From: Bifidobacterium erythrocebi
GTDB lineage: Bacteria; Actinomycetota; Actinomycetes; Actinomycetales; Bifidobacteriaceae
DNA: 64,000 nt
Direction of reading: 5' to 3'
NCBI RefSeq assembly: GCF_012932675.1
Contig: NZ_JAAIIF010000014.1
Location: 58,705-122,704 of the forward strand
The notes under the pieces: generated by a model
What the model was told of the DNA's origin: nothing
Seen by the model: the letters and a program-made list of their open reading frames with translations, nothing else
Databases searched by the model: none
In this document: piece after piece, positions 54,803-64,000 of the stretch
Layout of the letters: each line of letters opens with the position of its first letter
Position numbering within the stretch: the stretch's first letter is position 1
Position numbers and translations under genes: made by a program

Positions 54803-56002
54803 TCACACGTCCAGCAGCCAATCAATCAGGTTCCGCCCCTGCACGCCATTGCGCGAATAAGGGAATTCATCCAACGACAGCACCGTCTTCGGGTAATTGT
54901 CACGCAGCGCCTCAAGCGCGCCGAATTCACGGTCACGCGTACGTTCGTCGGCCAGCAGATACGTCACCTGGAAATATTCGGTCGCACCATCCTTACGGGC
55001 GATGAAGTCCACCTCGACGTCGCCGACCTTGCCGACGGTCAGACGGTAGCCGCGACGCAACAGCTCCATGCAAACCACATTTTCCAGCACCTGATCGATT
55101 CCCGCCGCATTATCCATGCCAAGCGCCTGCCGAAGCCCCTGATCGACAACATAGTCCTTCTCGCCGAACGACAGGATCTTCTTGCCGACGGCGTCCTCTT
55201 TCGGCACACGATAGAGCATGTATGCCCTCTGGGCACCTTGCAGATAGCTGGCAACCGTCTCCTGGGACACCTTACGGCGTTCGCTTTTGAGGTAATCCGC
55301 CACGTTCTTCACGTTCAGCAGGTGACCTTCCTCCGCTATCGCGTACCGCACGATCCGTTCGAGCATGTCGATATCACGGACATTGTTGCGCTTGACCACA
55401 TCCTTAAGCAGAATCGTGGAGAACAGGTCTTCCAGATATTTCAACGAAGCATCCTCGTCAAACGCCAACTCGCTTTGGAACGGGAACCCACCCTGGGCAA
55501 GATACGCACGGAACGCCGCACGTTCGTCGCCACCGCGCGCCTCACGCCATGCGGGGCAGAATTCCGCGAACGACAACGGAAACACCTCGATGGTGACGTA
55601 TCGCCCAGTGATGTACGTGGCGAGATCGCTGGACAGCACGTAGGCATTCGAACCCGTGATATAGATATCGGCATCGTAGTCGACCATAAACGACCGAAGG
55701 GCCTTCTCCCAGCCTTCGACCTCTTGGATCTCATCAAGGAACAGCCGTACCGGACGGCTCTTGTCGACATGCTCCGCGACATAGTCCATCAACTCGCCGC
55801 CGTTGGAAATATGCGCATAATCCCGTGACTCGAACTTCAGATGAAGCGTGTTGTCGACGGCAACGCCGTCTTGCAGCATACGTTCATGGAGCTGATCGAG
55901 AATGGTCGATTTCCCGGAACGCCTCACCCCCACCAACACTTTGATGATGTTCTTTCCGATAAACGGACGCAACTGCTCGTAATATGCAGGACGTTGGATC
56001 AT
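54803..56002 (-). CDS. AAA ATPase with DUF4143 domain (second copy)
   Basis: A 399-residue AAA_14/DUF4143 protein. Walker A GVRRSGKSTILDQL, Walker B LFLDEIQEVEGWE, a winged-helix-like middle segment (LLNVKNVADYLKSERRKVSQETVASYL, about residues 220-250) and the C-terminal VDFIARKDGATEYFQVTY, in which the ExK of the nuclease motif is again QVT. It is a paralogue of the protein at 10963 and lies in a different context, downstream of clpB. Upstream of its ATG are four inverted repeats at a strict 39-bp period with a sequence unlike that of the first copy. No RBS stands out. Family function is unknown. Confidence 0.88.
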   Translation of the reverse strand: MIQRPAYYEQLRPFIGKNIIKVLVGVRRSGKSTILDQLHERMLQDGVAVDNTLHLKFESRDYAHISNGGELMDYVAEHVDKSRPVRLFLDEIQEVEGWEKALRSFMVDYDADIYITGSNAYVLSSDLATYITGRYVTIEVFPLSFAEFCPAWREARGGDERAAFRAYLAQGGFPFQSELAFDEDASLKYLEDLFSTILLKDVVKRNNVRDIDMLERIVRYAIAEEGHLLNVKNVADYLKSERRKVSQETVASYLQGAQRAYMLYRVPKEDAVGKKILSFGEKDYVVDQGLRQALGMDNAAGIDQVLENVVCMELLRRGYRLTVGKVGDVEVDFIARKDGATEYFQVTYLLADERTRDREFGALEALRDNYPKTVLSLDEFPYSRNGVQGRNLIDWLLDV

Positions 56003-56044
56003 CGCACGCCTCCCCGTCTCCCCTGACAGAACCTAACGCCATAA

Positions 56045-56179
56045 AATCAGATATAACTGATATTATCATCAAAATTACGAAAGAATCAGTTATAACTGAT
56101 TTCATCAGGAAAATGACGGAAGAATCAGATATAACTGATTCTTTTGGAAAAACGGGCACAGAATCAAATACAACTGATT
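56045..56179. promoter_or_regulatory. Four iterons, exact 39-bp period, upstream of the second DUF4143 ATPase
   Basis: Copies begin at 56045, 56084, 56123 and 56162. The consensus is AATCAGATATAACTGATT, an almost perfect palindrome. The last copy (AATCAAATACAACTGATT) is the most diverged. TATA-like steps in the copies could be -10 elements. The nearest copy is 43 bp from the ATG at 56002. Confidence 0.9.
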
Positions 56180-56272
56180 GTGTGCTGCTGAGGCATCGTC
56201 GCCTCGCATCCCGCTGTGCTCCACCGCTCTCCGCCGTGCTCCCCCATCCCCGTCAGACCAGCGCGACCATGC

Positions 56273-56315
56273 AAAAAGCCGTGACCGAAGCGGCACAACA
56301 CGCTTCGATCACGGC
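56273..56315 (-). terminator. Intrinsic terminator of the FAH/acylphosphatase/PLPBP unit
   Basis: On the minus strand GCCGTGATCGAAGCG pairs with CGCTTCGGTCACGGC and TTTTTG follows. It lies 96 bp past the stop codon of the FAH gene and separates it from the iteron array. Confidence 0.85.
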
Positions 56316-56410
56316 TTACTTCCAGCTTAGTCGCGGCACATTGCGGTTCTCACCGCAACCCTTACCGCAGACAGCCGGTCATCGACTCAGCCAGTCGGCA
56401 GCTCAGCGAC

Positions 56411-57235
56411 TCAGCGGGGCCTGAGCACCACATTGCGCAGGGCACCGATGCCCTCCACGATCACCATTGCCTCGTCGCCGGCCTTGAGGCTGCCGGACGC
56501 ATTCGGCGTACCGGTCATGATCACGTCGCCCGGCAGCAGCGTGGAGAACGACGAGATCGCCGCGATCTGCTCGGGAATGCCGTGGATCAGGTTCGCGGTG
56601 GTGCCGCTCGCGGCCTTGACGGTACGGCCGTTGAGCTTGAACGAGATCTTCGCGTTGGCCCAATCCATGTCGTCGCGCGTAACGATCCACGGGCCGAGCG
56701 GGCAGGACGTATCGAAGCCCTTGGCACGCGTCCACATGGGGTCGATGCCCTGCAGGTCGCGCAGCGTCACGTCGTTGACGCAGGTGAAGCCGAGCACGTA
56801 ATCCATGGCGTTTTCGACGGACACGTTCTTCGCCACGCGGCCCATCACCACGGCCAGTTCGGGCTCGTAGTTCATGTCGTTGGAGCAGGTGGGGAAGATG
56901 ATCGGATCGTCCGGGCCGATGACGGAGGTGGCCGGCTTGGTGAAGATCATCATGTCTTCCGGCGCATGCTTGATGTCGGAATGGCCGGTTTCGTTCATGA
57001 ACTTGGCGTGGGCCTCGTAGTTCTTGGCAAGGCCGTACACCTTGGACGGGATGACCGGGGACAGCAGGCGGACACCTTCTGATTCAACCTTGAACCGTTC
57101 GCCGGTCGGGGTTACCTGGCCGCCCAGCAGCGGGTGGCCGTCAAGTACAACAAGATAGTCTTCGCCATCATGCTCGTCCTTCTGCACGAAGGCGTAGCCG
57201 GGCGTATTGTTCCGGGAAAAACGTGCGATTCTCAT
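56411..57235 (-). CDS. Fumarylacetoacetate hydrolase family protein
   Basis: A 274-residue enzyme of the FAH fold. Family signature: KVYGLAKNYEAHAKFM, then metal ligands in EPELAVVMG and VNDVTLRDLQG, and TGTPNASGS at the C-terminus. ATG 57235 is chosen because it begins MRIARFSRNN, the typical start; the frame upstream is unrelated. Members are hydrolases, hydratases or oxaloacetate decarboxylases; without more the reaction cannot be fixed. It is the last gene of a minus-strand group with acylphosphatase and PLPBP (100 bp gap to acylphosphatase). Confidence 0.85.
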   Translation of the reverse strand: MRIARFSRNNTPGYAFVQKDEHDGEDYLVVLDGHPLLGGQVTPTGERFKVESEGVRLLSPVIPSKVYGLAKNYEAHAKFMNETGHSDIKHAPEDMMIFTKPATSVIGPDDPIIFPTCSNDMNYEPELAVVMGRVAKNVSVENAMDYVLGFTCVNDVTLRDLQGIDPMWTRAKGFDTSCPLGPWIVTRDDMDWANAKISFKLNGRTVKAASGTTANLIHGIPEQIAAISSFSTLLPGDVIMTGTPNASGSLKAGDEAMVIVEGIGALRNVVLRPR

Positions 57236-57335
57236 ACGCACCAGTCTAACGCCATGTGCGGCGCGGCCGGCGGGGAATCTCGGCACGGAGCGAGCTTTTT
57301 CGGATACCGATACCGGCCGCCGGCCAACGCAGCGT

Positions 57336-57626
57336 TCAGTACCCGCGCACGCGGAAGTCCGTCTCGCCTTCCAGCACAGGCACTTCGCTCACCTTCACCC
57401 GCTCCACACGGCTCCACTGCGGGCCGAGCTTCAGCTGCGAGATCAGCATCGCCATATCGCCGCGATCGCCCTGCGCCTCCAGCTCCACGTCGCCGTTCAT
57501 CAGGTTGCGCACCCAGCCGGTCAGACCGAGTTTCATCGCATTGCGCACGGTGAAATAGCGGTACCCGACGCCCTGCACCATGCCGCTGACCACGATATGC
57601 GCGCGGATCGTCTCGCCGTTGGCCAT
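57336..57626 (-). CDS. acyP: Acylphosphatase
   Basis: A 96-residue acylphosphatase. The catalytic Arg is in the family signature VQGVGYRYF, and the Asn in GWVRNLMNGDVE. It hydrolyses carboxyl-phosphate bonds such as acetyl phosphate. ATG 57626 follows AAAGGAG at nine bases. It lies between FAH and PLPBP genes and is probably co-transcribed. Confidence 0.95.
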   Translation of the reverse strand: MANGETIRAHIVVSGMVQGVGYRYFTVRNAMKLGLTGWVRNLMNGDVELEAQGDRGDMAMLISQLKLGPQWSRVERVKVSEVPVLEGETDFRVRGY

Positions 57627-57684
57627 GCCGTTCGTCTCCTTTGCGCCGCGTGCCGTGCGTGCCTGTGCCATGCGCGTCATGCGG

Positions 57685-58548
57685 TCAGATGAACGCGCGT
57701 TCGCCGAAGATGCCGGTGCCCACGCGCACGATGGTCGCACCCTCCGCGATGGCCAGGTCCATATCGCCGGTCATGCCCATGGACAGTTCGTTGCAATGCT
57801 CGGTGCCGGGCGCGCCGGACGCCAGGATCTGATCGCGGGTCTTGCGCAGATGCGCGAAGCCGGCACGGATGGTGGCCTCGTCGCTCACATGGGCACCGAT
57901 GGTCATCAGGCCCTGCAATTCCAAGCCTCCCATGTTGCCGATGCGCTGTGCCAGGTCGATGGCGTGGCTGGCCGGGCAACCGGACTTCGAGGCCTCACCG
58001 GATTCGTTGACCTCCAGCAGCACACCCACGGTGATGCCGCGCGTCACGGCCCTGCGTGCGATCTTTTCTGCCAGTTCGATGGAGTCCACGGATTCGATGG
58101 TGTCCACAAACGGCAGGATCTTGCCGATCTTGTTGGATTGCAGCTGGCCGATCAGATGGAACGGGATGGTGCCGTTCGCTGCCGAAGCCGCCGGAGCGGT
58201 GGCGTTGTTTGCAGCACCGTTTGCGCCGTTCTGGCCATCGCCGCCGACGCCGAGCGCGAACCCGCGTTCCGCCGCCAAACGCAGCAGTCCCGGAGCCTTG
58301 ACCTGCACCTCCTGCGGGCGGTTCTCGCCGATCATACGGATGCCCGCATCAATCGCGGCCATGATCTCGCCCACATCGCGGGTCTTGGTTGCCGCCAGCA
58401 AGCGCACCGAACCGGCCTTGCGCCCGGCCTTCTCCTCTGCGGCCGCCACGCGATCCAGCACAGCGTGCACATTGCCTGCGATCTCGTCGGCGCGCGCCTT
58501 GTCGATCGTCTCGTTCGTCAGATCCTTGTGTTCCATATACGCCGTCAT
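57685..58548 (-). CDS. YggS-family PLP homeostasis protein
   Basis: A 287-residue PLPBP (YggS/YBL036C) protein. Motifs: LLAATKTR (Lys that binds PLP), IGENRPQEVQVK, PFHLIGQLQSNK and LSMGMTGDMDLAIAEGATIVRVGTGIFGER. It carries an Ala/Gly/Asn-rich insertion around residues 100-130 that is absent from most relatives. It is a small PLP-holding protein for B6 homeostasis. Start at ATG 58548 with AGGTG seven bases upstream; ATGs at 58554 and 58536 are alternatives. Confidence 0.93.
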   Translation of the reverse strand: MTAYMEHKDLTNETIDKARADEIAGNVHAVLDRVAAAEEKAGRKAGSVRLLAATKTRDVGEIMAAIDAGIRMIGENRPQEVQVKAPGLLRLAAERGFALGVGGDGQNGANGAANNATAPAASAANGTIPFHLIGQLQSNKIGKILPFVDTIESVDSIELAEKIARRAVTRGITVGVLLEVNESGEASKSGCPASHAIDLAQRIGNMGGLELQGLMTIGAHVSDEATIRAGFAHLRKTRDQILASGAPGTEHCNELSMGMTGDMDLAIAEGATIVRVGTGIFGERAFI

Positions 58549-59050
58549 TACCATTCACCTACCGTTCGTCCGTATGCTCTACGGCATTACCTGTTACGGT
58601 ATTACCCTTCTCGTGTTACCGGCCGCACGTTACCGACCATGCGTTGCTTGTCGTGCACGGTTCCGGTTGCGCGTTGCGTGTTACTCGCTGCGCGCTACCG
58701 GTTGCGTTACGTGTTGCACGGTTCCGGTTGCGCGCTGTCTGCTTCTACCGTATTACGTGCCGTGGTTCCTGCCAAGTTTTCGCTCGCTGAACATGCTTTC
58801 CCTGTGTTTGCGGTGCCAACTGTATTCGCGGTATCTACTGTATTTGCCGTGTTTACCACATTCGCCATGTTCGCCGTGTCTGTCTACTGGCCGTGTCTGT
58901 CTACTGTATTTGCCGCGTTCGCCGTATCCACCACCGCTACGGTTCCGACACTTTATCCGCGTCTGCCGCCATGGTTTCCAGTTTTGCCGCCCCGCCATTG
59001 CCTTTCCACAATCTCCAGTTTTTCCACCCCCGCCATCGCCGTTTCCGCAA

Positions 59051-59155
59051 TCTCTGCGGGGTTGGTGACAACACATGCGGGATTCGTGACAACCTCCGCG
59101 GCGGGAATGACACCATATGTCATGTTCACCGCGGAAACCGTCACAAACCCCGCAG
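59051..59155. repeat. Nested palindrome downstream of the TGTGAC region
   Basis: TCTGCGGGGTTGGTGAC (59051-59067) and GTCACAAACCCCGCAGA (59139-59155) form outer arms with one mismatch. Inside, ATGACACCATATGTCAT and CCGCGG-containing arms form an inner hairpin. The centre resembles the TGTGAC family; the arms do not. Confidence 0.75.
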
Positions 59156-59305
59156 AAACAGTCACGGACCCCGCGGAAAACCGGGAATCGGCGGGCAAAA
59201 CATCCAGTCGGGCTCACGGGGAAAGGAGCGGAAACCGGTAAGATGCTGCAACGGCCTGACGGCCCGGATATACTTCGCCCGAAGTGACAACAACACGAGG
59301 TGATC

Positions 59306-59878
59306 GTGACAACAACCGTGACCGCCGTAACAGAATCCGTCACCCCAGTCACAGTCATTGTCACCAAATCACAGGTATCGTCACCAAGTCACAGTTATCG
59401 CGATTTCGCCGGCACGACTGGATGTAATGGACGCGGGCCGACTGGGATGTGAAGGGCGCAGGCCGACTGGATGTAATGGACGCGGGGTTACTGGATGTTA
59501 TGGACGCGGGATTGCGGTTGCGGCTAGCGCTCCTCCTGCAACAGAGAACTACTGCGACCAAAGTGACAACAACACGAGGTGATCGTGACAACAACCGTGA
59601 CCGGCGTAACAGAATCCGTCACCCCAGTCACAGTCATCGTCACCAAATCACAGGTATCGCGATTCCGCCGGGCCGACTGGATGTAATGGACGCAGGCCGA
59701 CTGGGATGCGAAGGGTGCAGGCTGACTGGATGTAATGGACGCGGGATTGCGGTTGCGGCTAGCGCTCCTCCTGCGACAGAGAACTACTGCGACCAAAGTG
59801 ACAACAACACGAGGTGATCGTGACAACAACCGTGACCGGCGTAACAGAATCCGTCACCCCAGTCACAGTCATTGTCAC
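59306..59878 (+). repeat. TGTGAC palindromes P7, P8 and P9 in tandem with 24-bp units
   Basis: Palindromes at 59306-59364, 59585-59643 and 59820-59878 (periods 279 and 235 bp). Each has the left outer box AAGTGACAACAACACGAGG and reads GTGACAACAACCGTGACCGG inward. Between them are ACTGGATGTAATGGACGCGG-type units and the constant GCGCTCCTCCTGC-ACAGAGAACTACTGC. The 58549-60191 gap has no gene I can support; 58800-58930 is low-complexity with CTGTATTTGCCGTGTT-like repeats. Confidence 0.88.
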
Positions 59879-60023
59879 CAAATCACAGGTATTACCGCCC
59901 AACCTCAGTTCCTGTCACCAAGTCACTCACCAAGTCACAGTTACGGCCGCCGCATCACGATTCCGCAGTCTTGCCCGTACCCGGCAAGCTGCCTGGCAGG
60001 TCGCGCTGCGGCAACAGGCAAAC

Positions 60024-60054
60024 AAAAAGGGCCGAACGTGATGTTCGACCCCTT
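60024..60054 (-). terminator. Intrinsic terminator of clpC
   Basis: On the minus strand AAGGGGTCGAAC pairs with GTTCGGCCCTT around a short loop and TTTTTG follows. It lies about 140 bp past the clpC stop codon. Confidence 0.8.
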
Positions 60055-60191
60055 ATGTCAACTATGTCAACGCTGTGCTGACGCTGCGGCAACGCTATAT
60101 CAGCGCCGCATCAGCGAAGCTCGGCGAATCCGTCAGACCAGCTCCCGAATCAGACCCGGCCACAACGATTCGCGCGGCCTGCGCGGTCTGC

Positions 60192-62813
<2,622 letters not shown>

Positions 62814-63049
62814 GCTTGTCCTTCCTCAAATTACACTGCGCCCCACTTTACCGATTCGCGGTGACGTTTGCGGTGATTTACCTCACTTTCCGCTCAGAAC
62901 GTAGGCGAAATTCAGTGAATTTCAGTGAAATGCGGCGAAATCCGACGGAATCGTGCGATTGGGGGTTCTGAGGATGGCCTGAGAAGGGGATTGACGGGCT
63001 ATGTGGCCTATGCATCCCGCCCACGATGCCTACAATCCCGACGTGTCTG

Positions 63050-63720
63050 CGCAGAGGTTGTCGCGTTCTTGTCGCACCTGTCGCAATTCCGTCGCGGATT
63101 GCTGCGCTCTGTAAAAATCACGACAAAATTCCGTCAATTTTGTCGCATTCCAGTCGCAACCGTCGTATTCCAGTCGCCCTTGTCGCAATCCAGTCGCAAA
63201 CCGCCGTTCCCCGACACAATCACGACAGAATCCCGCCAATTCCGTCGCAACCCAGTCGCAAACCGTCGTATTCCAGTCGCCCTTGTCGCAATCCAGTCGC
63301 AAACCGCCGTTCCCCGACACAATCACGACAAAATTCCGTCAATTCTGTCGCATTCCAGTCGCCCTTGTCGCAATCCAGTCGCAAACCGCCGTTCCCCGAC
63401 ACAATCACGACAAATCCCGCCAATTCCGTCGCAACCCAGTCGCAAACCGTCGTATTCCAGTCACACTCGTCATAATCCCGTCACTGACCGACGTTCCTCG
63501 ACACAATCACGACACAATCACGCCAATTCTGTCGCATTCCAGTCGCAACCGTCGCACACCCGTCGCAAAATCGATCTGCCCCGACAGAATCCCGCCAATT
63601 CTGTCGCGTTCCGTCACTTCTGTCGCAATCACGACGCAACCCCCGCATAATCCCGTCATAACCCATCGTTTCCGCCGCAAACTGTCGCAATCCCGAAGCG
63701 CTTCCGTCAAAAACCATCCA
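63050..63720 (+). repeat. Tandem ~102-bp array of TGTCGC hairpins
   Basis: Hairpins of the type CGACAAAATT...AATTTTGTCG start at 63121, 63223, 63326, 63408, 63510 and 63582. Between them run CAGTCGCAAACCG and CCCCGACACAATCA blocks. Spacing is mostly 102-103 bp. No gene is seen in the 62814-64000 stretch. Confidence 0.85.
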
Positions 63721-63750
63721 CAGGTTGCCTCGTCCCCTGTAAAAACCGTT

Positions 63751-63946
63751 GTATCTCGCTTACGTGTGGCAGATATGCTCCTTCGCCCGTATCTATTTCG
63801 CTTACGTGTGGCAGATGCATCCGGGTACAACGGCCTGCGTCGTTGATATTTCAACGCCGATTCGCGGCATACCACCCGAAGGGTGCCACACGTAAGCGAG
63901 ATACACCCCGCCGCTCCCCCGAATCTGCCACACGTAAGCGAAATAC
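63751..63946. repeat. Two direct and two inverted copies of TCGCTTACGTGTGGCAGAT
   Basis: Plus-strand copies at 63751-63774 and 63794-63816, reversed copies (GCCACACGTAAGCGA) at 63881-63904 and 63923-63946. The four form an imperfect inverted duplication with about 65 bp between the halves. Confidence 0.8.
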
Positions 63947-64000
63947 CCTCGAAGCACACCCCAAACGCATCCCCATACCCCTCGCACGCACCCCCAACAC

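Noticed and set aside
57580..59241. Plus-strand open frame of 553 codons running from acylphosphatase into the intergenic region
   Set aside because: Its first half lies antisense to the YggS gene and its second half translates simple repeats (FAVSTVFAVF); no RBS or family match.
62830..62930. ClgR operator before clpC
   Set aside because: A TTTCGCC...GCGGAAA pair is visible near 62900-62912 but matches the known box too poorly to list.

Overview
The window is high-GC bacterial chromosome and looks like a Bifidobacterium. The arguments are a ClpB gene preceded by a perfect actinobacterial HAIR (HspR) operator, an FTR1/P19/DUF2318 iron-uptake locus of the kind known from bifidobacteria, a thiS-thiF-thiG set behind a TPP riboswitch, many LacI-operator-like palindromes near glycoside-hydrolase genes, and a PRPP synthase, upp, rlmH, clpC housekeeping background. 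No rRNA, tRNA, phage, IS transposase or CRISPR-Cas was seen. Species is not assignable by eye.

Layout. 1-2.0 kb: end of a YhgE/Pip-type membrane protein and its TetR neighbour. 2.4-10.7 kb (minus): iron-uptake operon FTR1 permease, P19-like lipoprotein, DUF2318 membrane protein, two FtsX-type permeases, ABC ATPase, FMN-binding lipoprotein. 10.9-12.4 kb: DUF4143 AAA ATPase with four iterons upstream. 12.4-15.7 kb: cation/proton antiporter and amino-acid permease. 15.8-23.1 kb: galactomannan-type sugar locus (AGE-family isomerase, GH26, GH36 alpha-galactosidase, divergent membrane protein and YesL/DUF624 protein). 23.4-31.4 kb (minus): amino-acid ABC transport genes interleaved with an aminotransferase, a D-2-hydroxyacid dehydrogenase and an MFS protein. 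32-33.1 kb: prs. 33.7-38.1 kb: MarR-controlled heterodimeric ABC exporter. 38.1-40.3 kb: aldo/keto reductase and an AT-rich XRE/hypothetical pair. 40.4-43 kb: TPP riboswitch and thiSFG. 43.3-49.8 kb: amino-acid permease, ApbE, upp, rlmH, GDPD. 49.8-62.8 kb: GluQRS, clpB, a second DUF4143 ATPase with its own iterons, FAH protein, acylphosphatase, PLPBP, clpC. 62.8-64 kb: repeats only.

The unusual content is the non-coding fraction. Several families of palindromic or helically phased repeats occupy almost every long intergenic region, and one family (51-bp period, 17 codons) is built in frame into the ApbE protein and, as a single unit, into an aldo/keto reductase. Two 79-bp hairpins have identical 29-nt loops but stems that differ by compensated base pairs. 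Two unrelated-position DUF4143 ATPase genes each carry exactly four upstream inverted repeats at a strict period (40 bp and 39 bp) but with different sequences, which looks like two self-contained ATPase/DNA-site systems. These are the most promising leads for something undescribed.
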